From positions 1 to 33,649 of the forward strand of contig JBJFGR010000130.1 in the NCBI GenBank assembly GCA_051892875.1: a stretch of DNA of 33,649 bases, in the 5' to 3' direction. The notes beneath the pieces were generated by a model. That model had not been told where the DNA came from and searched no databases. It was given only the letters and a program-made list of their open reading frames with translations. This document shows, one piece after another, positions 19,601-28,185 of the stretch (its first letter is position 1; the number at the start of each line of letters is the position of its first letter). A program made the position numbers and the translations under genes. Source of the DNA: JBJFGR01 sp051892875 (GTDB taxonomy: Bacteria; Pseudomonadota; Gammaproteobacteria; Enterobacterales; Succinivibrionaceae).

Positions 19601-20606
19601 CAAACCTTTATCAACAAAAAATTATGATGAATACAAAGCTAAAGTGTTTACAGGGGAAATTAATAACGATTGGCATATAACATCATATTCAAGTATTTCA
19701 AAAAAAATAAAACATGAGAAAGTTTCATCTTTTCAAGATAACAATAATAAAGAACCAGATGAATTAGATGAATTAGATTTTGAAGATGAAAGTGTTGAAT
19801 TTAATAGTAATTTATGTTTCAAGTTTACAAAAGGTGCAAATGCAGGGGACTTCTTACATAAGGTTTTAGAAGAAATTGACTTTAAAAAGGCTTATGAAGA
19901 TCCTTCAATAGAGCTTATACCTAAGATACAAGAGTTATTGGAAGTAAGTCACTTACCATTAGAAGTAAAAAAAAGCAAAGGAATTGTTGATGAACTGGCT
20001 AAATGGATTATAAATATTTTAAAAACACCTTTAGATGAAAAAGAGGAAGCCCCCTTGATGTTGCTAAAGTTGGGTAATGATAAATGTCTAAAGGAAATGG
20101 AATTTTTAATGAAATTAGGTAATGATTCAGATTCTACAGCTTTTACTAATAAATTGTTTGAGATAAGTAAAAATCTTGGATTACGAGATAAGGATTACCC
20201 GAGAGATAGAAATATTGGATCCTTACAAGGTCTTCTTATAGGTTTCATAGACTTATTCTTCATGCATAATGGAAAATTTTATGTAGCAGATTATAAGTCA
20301 AATTCATTAGGAAATGATATTAAACTGTATACAGCTTCAAATATTAAAAAATCAATGGTTGCCTCGAATTATGATATTCAGTTTTTGATATATTCAGTTG
20401 CAGCTTATAGATATTTAAGAAATATTTATGGTAAAAACGGAGAATTTGACTTTAAAAAACATTTTGGTGGTGTTTATTACTTATATCTTCGTGGTATGAA
20501 TGGAGTACACTATAAATATGGTGTATATCATAAAGAAGTTGATGATGAGTTAGTGAAAGGAGTTATTCAATTAAACGATATGTTAGGAGGTAATAATAAT
20601 GATTAA
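16686..20606 (+). CDS. recB: exodeoxyribonuclease V subunit RecB (helicase-nuclease)
   Basis: 1306 residues from ATG 16686 (E. coli 1180). This start has GGGAGG at 16671-16676 and sits directly after the recC stop; the longer ORF from 16641 would overlap recC. SF1A helicase motifs: ASAGTGKT (29-36), IIDEFQDTDP with Asp409, GDKKQSIYRFRGAD, TYHSSKGLEYDIVY and LRLWYVAATRP. The C-terminal nuclease domain is complete: His1058 (GDFLHKVLEE), Asp1189 (GFIDLFF), Asp1202 and Lys1204 (ADYKS), with the same 13 and 2 residue spacing as Asp1067, Asp1080, Lys1082 of E. coli. It is therefore probably an active 3'-5' helicase and nuclease for double-strand break repair and foreign DNA degradation. It overlaps recD by 8 bp. 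Confidence 0.96.
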   Translation: MTSLDNKSMVVEQSVISRFNLNGPAVVAASAGTGKTYTITGLVVRLLLGDDIARPLLIEEIMLMTFTNAATRDMKRKVREKIEEIYDCFLNPTNVTNSNTFEYDLLHKNNDAWLQESRKKLALKLLKNAMTSMDKANISTIHSFCGGLLKKYAMDSMYDIGSTLVNDDKEIKQEAIYKVIQKYMYELSGEEIEALAFLTENSWVNYTRSNIGDLTRFLSPYYTDKERQFLEYENELKTIKDIIQKPKEYIDKYKKSNVYNLIQNIVDNWNTYSEVFKVELTNKFKKAKPSSPDVFIPMFLKDTNILSSSINSRKKKSYPEIVKEIDEITEAIKIIFDGVTTSNINVKQYVTHIILKEAAVIYKELKEKQRIITNDDLLINLRDALQSKTKQADLVADDVRQQYPVAIIDEFQDTDPVQFSIVSKLYLSFFGKKVHNEEFLEKDDQDKESLEKAMENDFCGFYIIGDKKQSIYRFRGADVSCYEDAVKKIKLLFTEEEKNRHIFTLDKNFRSTEGFVNATNELFKLDIISSEEPKSNSGKSKENESENLAILRSEGFDFEPVKANGLKYEFYNNDKNHHDNGNFKQAPVQIACIDSIKGNTKEYLAKLCVNQIVYDLSYGRFIKNSFDENSNDADSPIPIKPNNLTVLVRSSSEYSIIEKALSKVGLTSVYCSDRRSIKQTKEFESILSLMKAVDNPQDRGNIRNLLVSSFFANDIELYEQNLTDTEYEVLINVLSDCKEKWLDNTIFDMYVHFMNNFKILTNDKEKISIHEHLLRQSDGMARLTNLQHAAEIAQKYSSNVAVQTDLIPLFENIINNNTLGDEDEIDSEDSMKLRLSGDENTIKVYTYHSSKGLEYDIVYMPFIGSSSNCSVDVFTINEVKNNDKKFLDISLSTQSKNFEIQQTREEELRLWYVAATRPKYKMYLWFNKNQKNYKSEVFKMLVPLLDNESIFIPELFNIINDTFIPNLAYETYKPLSTKNYDEYKAKVFTGEINNDWHITSYSSISKKIKHEKVSSFQDNNNKEPDELDELDFEDESVEFNSNLCFKFTKGANAGDFLHKVLEEIDFKKAYEDPSIELIPKIQELLEVSHLPLEVKKSKGIVDELAKWIINILKTPLDEKEEAPLMLLKLGNDKCLKEMEFLMKLGNDSDSTAFTNKLFEISKNLGLRDKDYPRDRNIGSLQGLLIGFIDLFFMHNGKFYVADYKSNSLGNDIKLYTASNIKKSMVASNYDIQFLIYSVAAYRYLRNIYGKNGEFDFKKHFGGVYYLYLRGMNGVHYKYGVYHKEVDDELVKGVIQLNDMLGGNNND

Positions 20607-23103
20607 AAATACAATTAACGAAAATAATGAACAAAATTCTATTGATACCACTCAAGATAGCTTTGTTGATTCTCTAATTAACTTACCGCTATGGTCAAAT
20701 TTAGATAAATCAGTTGCTATTTTTATTGGTAGATATGATGATAAAGGTCTAGGTAATAGTTTAGTATCAAGCAATAATGCAGAGATTGATTACAGTAAAT
20801 TACCATTAGAAGCAATTATTTTAGGTCTTGCATTACAGCATTCATTCTCACTTGGGAATGTGTGTTTAAAAGGTGCTGAAGCAATAAAGATATTATTTAT
20901 AGAGGTGTTTAACAAGTCAAAATCCTTGTTAAGTAAGGATATTATAGCTAATGAGGATGTTCTTAAATTATTAGAAGAAAAATCATTTTTTTATAAGACT
21001 GTAATGTCAACAATAGATAGTTTAAATGATATTGAAGTTATCAAGAATATTAAAGCTGTTAAAATTATTGATATAGCGAATGAATCAAGCAAAGAAATAA
21101 CTAAGCCTGTAATTTATAATAGACATTCTTTTTATATAGCACGTTGTTATAACTATGAAACTTCTATAGCAGATGTAGTAAAATCTAGATTAACATTAGA
21201 AAACAGATTAGAAGCACAATCGTCAGGGAATCTTTTAATAAATGACGAATCTTCATCAGTTAAAAAGATTGCTGAATATCTTGATGCTTTGTATCCATCA
21301 CAACAATCAGCTACAAATAACAAAGTCTCAGTACCTTCAGAGCTCACAGTTAATTGGCAAAAGGTTGCTGTTGCTATGTCGTTGTTACATAACATTTCGT
21401 TTATATGTGGTGGTCCTGGTACAGGTAAAACAACAACAGTTGCTAAGCTTATTGCTATTTTAAAAAAAATTTATGATGACCATAATAAGGAATTACATAT
21501 TATTATGGCAGCCCCTACAGGTAAGGCAGCAACAAGAATGGATGAATCATTAAACAATAGTTTTAATGATAAAAAATACTTTATTCCTGATGTAATGAAA
21601 TTATTTCAAGTATCAGACGAATCGAAACTACCTAACTTTAGAGCTAATATAGATAGTACAAGTACTATCCATAAATTATTAGAACTTAGGCCAGGTAAAA
21701 CAGCCTCAAAGGTTAATAAGAATAATCAGATTATTGCTGATGTTCTTATTATCGATGAAGCATCAATGATAGATGTAGCAATTATGGCTAAATTATTAGA
21801 AGGAACAAGCAAAGACACTAGGATTATCTTTTTAGGAGACAAAGATCAGTTATCAAGTGTGGAAGCTGGATCTATTCTTGGTGATATTTGTAGCTGTATT
21901 ACCGACGAAAATAACCAGAGATGTTGCACCTTAGATGACAAGGAATTAGATTTACTAAGCAAGCTTAGTGGTGAAGATAAGTCTAAATTAAAATGTGGTG
22001 GTTTAGCAAAAGGTATATCACAACTCATAGTATCTAATAGATTTGATGACAAGAGTTCAATAGGTGTACTTGCTAAGAGAGTTAATAGTGTAGATATAAG
22101 TGTTGATTCATTTACTTCAATAAACACAGAACAAAATATAATTGACGCTATAAAAGTAAATCAAACAGAAAATGATTTAAGTAAGCGTAAGATATTCCCT
22201 TTAAATTTAGTATGTTATGCAGATGATATTAATCATAAAGAGAATACTAAAAAGAAGAACTATAATAAAGCAGAAAACGAATTTAGCAAAAAAATATCAG
22301 AGTTTATAATTAAGAATATTAATTGTAATGATGAAAATTTTGCAAATATAGTCTTTCCGAGTTATGCATCCTACACCAAATTCATTACTAGTGGTATGGT
22401 TGTGACTGACAATACTGATGTAAATTCTAATAAAAAAATTACAACTTCAAAAAAACTCAGTATAGATATATTAGCTATTGATGAGAATTCAGAAGAAGGT
22501 AAAAAAAGATTAAATAAATTATTTGATACCCTAGATAAATTCAGAATTCTTGGAGCAAATCATGAAGGTGTATTAGGAGTAGATAATATAAACAAAATCC
22601 TCAATAGAAAGTTGTATCAAACAATTTGCAGTAATGCTGAAGATTCAGAAAAAGGTAGAATGCTTCTTGATGATATAAGTGAGCTTTGGTTCCCAGGTAA
22701 AGTATTTATGGTTACTAAGAATGAAAGAGAAATAGGTATTTTTAATGGAGATATAGTAATTTGTGGTTACTCTGCAAATCATCCTAACTCCCATAGGATA
22801 TTCTTTAAATCTAATGATAATACTATAAAGTCAGTAGGTGCACATATGCTTTCATCTCCAGATCTTGGTTATGCTCTAACTATACATAAATCTCAAGGTT
22901 CTGAATTTGAACATACTATGATGATCTTTCAAAATAACCTAGGTTCAAATATAACCAAGGAATTAATATACACAGGAATTACAAGAGCTAAAAAGTATCT
23001 ATCAATATACTATGCAAATCTAGAACAACTTGCATTAAGTTGTAATAATGTCGTTGAAAGAACCTCTAATTTACAAGAGAGAATATTTAGTAGTAACGAT
23101 TAA
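20599..23103 (+). CDS. recD: exodeoxyribonuclease V subunit RecD (5'-3' helicase)
   Basis: 834 residues, much longer than E. coli RecD (608). Helicase motifs are intact: GGPGTGKTTT with Lys277, APTGKAATRM, TSTIHKLLEL, LIIDEASMID, FLGDKDQLSSVEAGS, ALTIHKSQGSEFEH and YTGITRAKKYL. The extra length is partly N-terminal (Walker lysine at 277, against 177 in E. coli) and partly a lysine/asparagine-rich insertion at roughly 490-680, between the ATPase core and the C-terminal motifs. The ATG lies in ATGATTAA, overlapping the recB stop, with TAGGAGG 10 nt upstream, so translation is coupled. It could be confused with RecD2, but the recCB linkage and the lack of RecD2-type N-terminal helix-hairpin-helix repeats favour RecD. 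Confidence 0.94.
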   Translation: MIKNTINENNEQNSIDTTQDSFVDSLINLPLWSNLDKSVAIFIGRYDDKGLGNSLVSSNNAEIDYSKLPLEAIILGLALQHSFSLGNVCLKGAEAIKILFIEVFNKSKSLLSKDIIANEDVLKLLEEKSFFYKTVMSTIDSLNDIEVIKNIKAVKIIDIANESSKEITKPVIYNRHSFYIARCYNYETSIADVVKSRLTLENRLEAQSSGNLLINDESSSVKKIAEYLDALYPSQQSATNNKVSVPSELTVNWQKVAVAMSLLHNISFICGGPGTGKTTTVAKLIAILKKIYDDHNKELHIIMAAPTGKAATRMDESLNNSFNDKKYFIPDVMKLFQVSDESKLPNFRANIDSTSTIHKLLELRPGKTASKVNKNNQIIADVLIIDEASMIDVAIMAKLLEGTSKDTRIIFLGDKDQLSSVEAGSILGDICSCITDENNQRCCTLDDKELDLLSKLSGEDKSKLKCGGLAKGISQLIVSNRFDDKSSIGVLAKRVNSVDISVDSFTSINTEQNIIDAIKVNQTENDLSKRKIFPLNLVCYADDINHKENTKKKNYNKAENEFSKKISEFIIKNINCNDENFANIVFPSYASYTKFITSGMVVTDNTDVNSNKKITTSKKLSIDILAIDENSEEGKKRLNKLFDTLDKFRILGANHEGVLGVDNINKILNRKLYQTICSNAEDSEKGRMLLDDISELWFPGKVFMVTKNEREIGIFNGDIVICGYSANHPNSHRIFFKSNDNTIKSVGAHMLSSPDLGYALTIHKSQGSEFEHTMMIFQNNLGSNITKELIYTGITRAKKYLSIYYANLEQLALSCNNVVERTSNLQERIFSSND

Positions 23104-23189
23104 TTATAGTTTAAGATTGATAAACTGTGTGGTGTTTTGGGTGGAGTTATTTTAGGAAATATAATATAAAAAATATTATAGAATATAAA

Positions 23190-24164
23190 ATGTTAAAAGA
23201 AATAAAAAGAAAAAGGAAAGAAAAAAGGAAAGATTATAACAATGAAAATAGAAAATTATTAAATGACCAAAAAGAAGTTATTGAGTATTTAACAGAACAG
23301 ACTGATTTATATTTAAATGATAGAGCTGGTCTAGTCAAAGATTCTTCAGAAGCTAAAAAACTTGTATCATTTAACTATAAAAATTTTATAAATATAAAAA
23401 GTAAGATAAGATATATATGGTTGTTTTTTTACATTTTAATTAGTGGATATTTTCATTGGCTATATTTGTATGATTTATCATGTTTTCAAGAAACTTATTA
23501 TAAATTAACAGGTGAATTTTTATCAAAAGATATAAAACAAATATCAGGAAAAATAACTTTACTAAATACACGTTGTCGTAATGTATTTAGTAAAAGAGGT
23601 TCTTCAATAATATGTAAAGATTATATAAAAGTTGAAGTAGATAAAAAACAATTAAAATTAGATAACGCCTCAGAAGAACTATATAATAATTATGTTTTTA
23701 AAACTAATTTTCCAAAGGTAAATATTCAAAATGGTAATATTGTAGAATTGGCTTATATACCAAGAGCAAAAGATTGGGAATATAATTATTTTTTTATAAG
23801 TGGAGTGGAAATTGAAGATACTATAGGGCATATACATTTAAAAGTATTATCGCCTATAAGTTTATTTATAGTACTGTTGTGGTTTTTAATAATTCAATTT
23901 CAATTTCAAAAAAAACAGCATTATATTAATACACATAACCCATTATATGTTCGTTTAGCTTATGTTGATATCCAAAAAAAGGAGATAAAGAATAGAATAT
24001 ATGAAGTTTATGCAAATGTTTATTCTTTAAAATTGCCTAATAATGTACTTTTGTATTTTTATGGTAAATATAGTGCTACTAATCAAAAATTTACTCCTAA
24101 AAGAGAAGTGGTAAAAAAGATATATATTTTTGACAAAAAATGTTCATCATATTATATACGGTAA
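23190..24164 (+). CDS. two-TM membrane protein, DUF3592-like layout, short paralogue
   Basis: 324 residues from ATG 23190. That start matches the paralogue at 24593; the longer ORF would need a GTG at 23127. Layout: lysine/arginine-rich cytoplasmic N-terminus, TM1 (IRYIWLFFYILISGYFHWLY), a 110-residue beta-rich loop with two cysteines ending in a NIVELAYIPRAKDWEYNYFF segment, TM2 (PISLFIVLLWFLIIQF), then a soluble tail with HNPLYVRLAYVD. This loop-between-two-helices pattern resembles DUF3592 proteins, but that is only a topological comparison. The protein is about 170 residues shorter than its paralogue, ending right after DKKCSSYYI where the other continues, so it may be a truncated copy. 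Function unknown. Confidence 0.68.
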   Translation: MLKEIKRKRKEKRKDYNNENRKLLNDQKEVIEYLTEQTDLYLNDRAGLVKDSSEAKKLVSFNYKNFINIKSKIRYIWLFFYILISGYFHWLYLYDLSCFQETYYKLTGEFLSKDIKQISGKITLLNTRCRNVFSKRGSSIICKDYIKVEVDKKQLKLDNASEELYNNYVFKTNFPKVNIQNGNIVELAYIPRAKDWEYNYFFISGVEIEDTIGHIHLKVLSPISLFIVLLWFLIIQFQFQKKQHYINTHNPLYVRLAYVDIQKKEIKNRIYEVYANVYSLKLPNNVLLYFYGKYSATNQKFTPKREVVKKIYIFDKKCSSYYIR

Positions 24165-24240
24165 ATATCAATAATTCTTGTGAATTATATTTGTTATAGT
24201 ACGAAATTTGAAGAAGTTTTAGTTAAATCAAAGTAACTAG

Positions 24241-24500
24241 AACTTTAAAACAAGGTTGCTTTCCACAGCTCCAGTGTATGGCTCCAAATCTGTTGTTTCT
24301 GAACGCACTCTAGAATTGTTAATGAAATACCTTAATGGAAATGATATAGATATAATAAGGAAGAAAATAAAAGATTGGTATATGGTAGAATTATAGCAAG
24401 ACTTGATTTTAGTGAATATAATTCGTTAAAGAAAAAAAATAAAATTACATACTCCCAATATTCACATCCTAGTGGATTTGTTTATTATTGTTATTATTGA
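24241..24500 (+). pseudogene. frameshifted coding remnant between the two paralogues
   Basis: Two adjacent open stretches look coding. One runs 24241-24396 (contains SERTLELLMKYLNGNDIDII); the other overlaps it one frame over and ends at 24500 (YGRIIARLDFSEYN ... HPSGFVYY). A one-base shift near 24380 would fuse them into about 80 residues. No start codon or ribosome binding site is visible. I do not recognise the family. The 428-bp gap between the paralogues holds nothing else I can support. Confidence 0.35.
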
Positions 24501-24592
24501 TTTGTTGAAAATTTTTAGATTTATATAGGTAACTTACTCCTTGTCAATGTTACAATATTTAACTTACAATATTTAAAAAATGGGATAATAAA

Positions 24593-26086
24593 ATGTCAAA
24601 GAATATAAATAGGAAAGTAAATAGGAAAGTAAATAGCAAAGATTATAAGAATAAAAGTAAAAATAATAAATTATTATCAAATCAAAATGAATCTATTGAG
24701 TATTTATCAAAGCAGACTAGTCTTTATTTAAATAATAAAATTACAATAGCTAAAGATTCATCTAGTGCTAAATGTAATGAATCAGTGGCTTTTAATTACA
24801 AAAATTTTGTAGATATAAAAAATAATAGTAGGTATTTTTGGTTAATATTTTATATTTTAGTTAGTGGATATTTGCATTGGTTATATCTATATAACTTATC
24901 AGGTTTTCAAGAGACATATTATAAAATAACTGGAAATTTTTTTTCTGATGAAATAAAAAAAATATATGGTAAAGTATCTTCAGTAAACAAATCTTGTTCA
25001 TATGTGAGAACTAAGCATGGTAGAAAAACTGAATGTAGTTATAAATTAATAGTTGAAGTAGATAAGAAACAATTAAAAATAGATAATGCTTCAGAAGAAC
25101 TTTATCAAAATAATTTTATTAGAGAAAAGATTTTAAATGTGAGTGTTCGAAAAAGAGATATTGTAGAAATTGCATATTTACCGAATTCAAAAAAATGGGA
25201 TATAAATTATTTTTTTATAAGTGATGTTAATTCAAATGAGTTTTTTAGGTTGTTTTTATTCAACTTGTTTTCGCCAATTAGTTTGTTAATCGCACTTGGA
25301 TGGTTTTTAATAGTTCATTTACAAGCTAAAAAACAGAGGAATTATGTTGATACTCATTATCCATTATATGTTCGTTTGGCGTATGTTGATCATCAAATAA
25401 GAAAGAAAAAGAATAAAAAAGCTTATGATGTTTATGCAAATGTTTATTCACTAGTATTGCCAAATAAGCTTCTTTTATATTTTTACGGTGATTATAGCAC
25501 CTCTAATGTAAAGTATGTTCCAAATAACTATATATTTAAAAAATTATATATTTTTGATAAAAAAGGAAGCTCGTATTATATAGAAGATATTGATGAAAAA
25601 TACAAACAGTCATTAAATAAAAAAAATTATGAAACTGCAATAGATTATATTTATGGTCATAATGGTATAGAAGTTGATTATTATAAAGCTTTAAAACTTT
25701 TTATAGAAAGTAATTATGGTGATTATTTAAAATATATTAAGTCAATTTCGATATATTTAGAAACTGAAGCTTTAATGAAAAATTATATATCTTCAAAAAA
25801 TCATGAAAAAGCTTGTAATTCAAATAATAGTATAAAAAGCTTTAATTTATTAAAAAATTTAGAAGGGATAAGATTACCTTTAAATCAAATAGCTTTAGCT
25901 AAATTTTATAATAATAAGTTTTTTACCTATTATGATAAAGTGAAAGCTAAAGAGATTTTACTTGAAGTTTATAATGAAGAAATTAGTAAAAAAAGTAATT
26001 CAAAAATAGCAGAAAAAGCATTAAGAAGTTTTTTATATAACCAAATTGTTGATATTTTAATGAAGTATGTTTACGGTAATAAATAA
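24593..26086 (+). CDS. two-TM membrane protein with C-terminal helical repeat tail, long paralogue
   Basis: 497 residues. Residues 1-325 align throughout with the upstream paralogue: basic N-terminus with LL.NQ.E.IEYL..QT.LYLN, TM1 (about 81-100), cysteine-bearing beta-rich loop, TM2 (about 222-240), then HYPLYVRLAYVD and YIFDKKGSSYYI. The extra 170-residue tail is helical and has Sel1/TPR-like spacing (NYETAIDYIYG ... DYYKALKLFIE ... KAKEILLEVY), which hints at protein-protein contact. A tandem duplication followed by loss of the tail in the first copy is the simplest history. The stop TAA overlaps the yhcC ATG by one base, so the two are translationally coupled. Function unknown. Confidence 0.75.
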   Translation: MSKNINRKVNRKVNSKDYKNKSKNNKLLSNQNESIEYLSKQTSLYLNNKITIAKDSSSAKCNESVAFNYKNFVDIKNNSRYFWLIFYILVSGYLHWLYLYNLSGFQETYYKITGNFFSDEIKKIYGKVSSVNKSCSYVRTKHGRKTECSYKLIVEVDKKQLKIDNASEELYQNNFIREKILNVSVRKRDIVEIAYLPNSKKWDINYFFISDVNSNEFFRLFLFNLFSPISLLIALGWFLIVHLQAKKQRNYVDTHYPLYVRLAYVDHQIRKKKNKKAYDVYANVYSLVLPNKLLLYFYGDYSTSNVKYVPNNYIFKKLYIFDKKGSSYYIEDIDEKYKQSLNKKNYETAIDYIYGHNGIEVDYYKALKLFIESNYGDYLKYIKSISIYLETEALMKNYISSKNHEKACNSNNSIKSFNLLKNLEGIRLPLNQIALAKFYNNKFFTYYDKVKAKEILLEVYNEEISKKSNSKIAEKALRSFLYNQIVDILMKYVYGNK

Positions 26087-27024
26087 TGCATATTAATTTA
26101 TATATAAATAGTTTTGGGGATTATCTAAAAAGACGTTACGGAGAAAGTGTCCATAAGATCTCTCTTCATGGAAATTTTACGTGTCCGAATCGAGATGGAA
26201 CATTGGGTAGAGGTGGTTGTACTTTTTGTAATGTAAATTCATTTGCTGGAGAAAGTTCAAATAAAACTCTATTGTTAGAAGAACAACTCGCATGCAGAAG
26301 TGGAAAGAGTTTTAAATATTTAGCATATTTTCAGGCTTACACAAGTACATACGCTGAACAAAGTATTTTAGAGCAAATGTACAATAAAGCTATAAATGCA
26401 ACGGATGTTGTCGGTCTTTGTGTTGGAACACGCCCTGATTGTGTTTCAGATAGTGTATTACAATTACTAGCTTCGTATCAAAAACAGGGTTATGAAATTT
26501 GGCTTGAATTAGGTTTGCAATCAGCTATTGATGATACTCTAGATATAATAAACAGAGGTCATCATTTTAAAGAATATGCAATTACTGTGAAAAAAGCTCG
26601 GGATTTGGGGATAAAAGTTTGTACTCACTTAATTATTGGTTTGCCAACAGAAGAATTGATTCATAATATGACAACATTACAATTGGTATTGGATGAAGGA
26701 GTTGATGCTTTAAAACTTCATCAATTACATATTGTTAAGGGCAGTAGAATGGCTAGTCAATATAAAAAGGGGGAAATAGAAGTCTTAGAACTAGATGAAT
26801 ATTGTAATATAGCTGCTAAACTTATTCAAAATACACCAAAAAATATTCTTTTTGAAAGAGTTAGTGCTTCAACGACGTCAGATATGTTAATAGCACCTTT
26901 ATGGTCAACAAAACGTTGGCCTCCTATAAATAAAATAGGGGAAATCTTAGAGGAAACTGGAGTTCAGGGTAGTGCTTTAGGAGATCCTTTTGTTTTTGAA
27001 CCAATAATATTAAAGAAATCATAA
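26086..27024 (+). CDS. yhcC: radical SAM protein of the YhcC family
   Basis: 312 residues (E. coli YhcC 309). The 4Fe-4S cluster cysteines that bind SAM are Cys33, Cys45 and Cys48 (FTCPNRDGTLGRGGCTFCNV), the family's unusually wide first spacing. Further family blocks are GLCVGTRPDCVSD, ELGLQSA, THLIIGLPTE and LKLHQLHIVKGS. The reaction of YhcC is not established. The start ATG is in TAATG with the preceding membrane protein. In E. coli yhcC lies between arcB and gltB, and both of those genes also occur in this window. Confidence 0.93.
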   Translation: MHINLYINSFGDYLKRRYGESVHKISLHGNFTCPNRDGTLGRGGCTFCNVNSFAGESSNKTLLLEEQLACRSGKSFKYLAYFQAYTSTYAEQSILEQMYNKAINATDVVGLCVGTRPDCVSDSVLQLLASYQKQGYEIWLELGLQSAIDDTLDIINRGHHFKEYAITVKKARDLGIKVCTHLIIGLPTEELIHNMTTLQLVLDEGVDALKLHQLHIVKGSRMASQYKKGEIEVLELDEYCNIAAKLIQNTPKNILFERVSASTTSDMLIAPLWSTKRWPPINKIGEILEETGVQGSALGDPFVFEPIILKKS

Positions 27025-27114
27025 TTTCTGTCGCTAATTATAAAAAAATATAAAAGTATCCTACTTTACTTATAAAATTTATAAAAGAATTATATAGCTT
27101 GAGAGAGAAGTTAT

Positions 27115-27990
27115 ATGGCTATTTATATGAATAATAAGGCAATTTTGTTTGCTCAGAGATATATTGCTCAAGCAAATAATTCCTTAAATACATCATACCA
27201 AAGATTAGCATCAGGGAAGCGCATTAATAGCGCTAAGGATGATGCTGCAGGTATGCAAATTGCCCATCGTATGACATCTGAGATAAATGGTTTAACTCAA
27301 GGTAATCGTAATGCTCAAGATGGTATATCTCTTGCTCAGACAGCAGAAGGTGCTTTAGATGAAGTTGGTAATATGCTTCAACGAGTACGTACACTTGCTT
27401 TACAATCTGCTAATGGCACAAATTCTTCTGTTGATAGAGTGGCAATTAATGCTGAAGCTCATGAATTATTTAAAGAAATTAATCGCATAGCTAAAGATAC
27501 AACTTATGCAGGACAACATATTTTAGATGGTTCTAGAGGAGTTGTGCAAATACAAGTTGGTGCTTATGCTAATCAAACAATTGATTTTGATTTAAGTGAA
27601 GGTTGCTCTGTTAGAGATTTGGCTAAAGCCGCAGGAGGGGGTGCAGCAACACTGTGGGATAATGATGATGCTGACTTTGATCTAACAACAGCAGAAAATT
27701 CTCAAAATGTATTGGGTGCTATTGATGGTCTAATCTCTCAAGTATCTAAAAAAAGAGCAACTTTAGGTGCTGTCCAAAATAGGATGGAATCAACCATTCG
27801 TTATCAAAGTAATACCATAGCTAATTTATCAGATGCTCGTTCTAGGATAGAAGATACTGATTATGCAACAGAAGTATCTAATATGATTCAAGCTAATATT
27901 CAATTACAAGCGGCGACAGCTGTACTTTCTCAGGCTCAGCAACATAGTAATATTATCTTATCTTTGATAAAGTCTGCATTAGGTAATTAG
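27115..27990 (+). CDS. flagellin, compact D0/D1-only form
   Basis: 291 residues. The N-terminal helix region (LASGKRINSAKDDAAGMQIAHRM, then NAQDGISLAQTAEGALDEV) and the C-terminal region (ARSRIEDTDYATEVSNMIQANIQLQAATAVLSQAQQ) are typical of flagellin D0/D1. Only about 65 residues (140-205) lie between, so the surface D2/D3 domains are missing. The C-terminus runs a few residues past the usual LSLLR-like end (SLIKSALGN). GAGAGAAG lies 5 nt before the ATG. I saw no clear sigma-28 site in the 90 bp upstream, and no other flagellar gene is in the window, so this is probably one of several flagellin copies. Confidence 0.94.
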   Translation: MAIYMNNKAILFAQRYIAQANNSLNTSYQRLASGKRINSAKDDAAGMQIAHRMTSEINGLTQGNRNAQDGISLAQTAEGALDEVGNMLQRVRTLALQSANGTNSSVDRVAINAEAHELFKEINRIAKDTTYAGQHILDGSRGVVQIQVGAYANQTIDFDLSEGCSVRDLAKAAGGGAATLWDNDDADFDLTTAENSQNVLGAIDGLISQVSKKRATLGAVQNRMESTIRYQSNTIANLSDARSRIEDTDYATEVSNMIQANIQLQAATAVLSQAQQHSNIILSLIKSALGN

Positions 27991-28012
27991 TGTAGATATT
28001 CTATTGTAGCTA

Positions 28013-28047
28013 AAATAAGAGCTCATGGTGCATAATTCTCTATTTTT
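28013..28047 (+). terminator. possible weak terminator after the flagellin gene
   Basis: AAATAAGAG (28013-28021) can pair with CTCTATTTTT (28038-28047) with one bulge and a 16-nt loop, ending in five T. It is AT-rich and imperfect. Confidence 0.35.
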
Positions 28048-28087
28048 AACCACAACTATGCCAAAAGAGCGATAATTGAAAAAAAAT

Positions 28088-28115
28088 TTGATATAGACTA
28101 AATTTAACATATAAA
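28088..28115 (+). promoter_or_regulatory. candidate promoter for glgC-arcB-hpt
   Basis: TTGATA (28088-28093) and TATAAA (28110-28115) are spaced by 16 bp, giving a leader of about 65 nt before the glgC ATG. Confidence 0.4.
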
Positions 28116-28185
28116 AAGATCTAAACTTTTTGAATTGTAATACAATATATAAAAACGGGGTAGATAGCTCAAATAAGGAAATAAT

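Noticed and set aside
23104..23126. Terminator after recD
   Set aside because: Only a five-base AGTTT/AAACT pairing without a T run; not convincing.
23127..23189. GTG start for the first membrane paralogue
   Set aside because: ATG 23190 aligns with the start of the paralogue at 24593, and the extension has no counterpart there.
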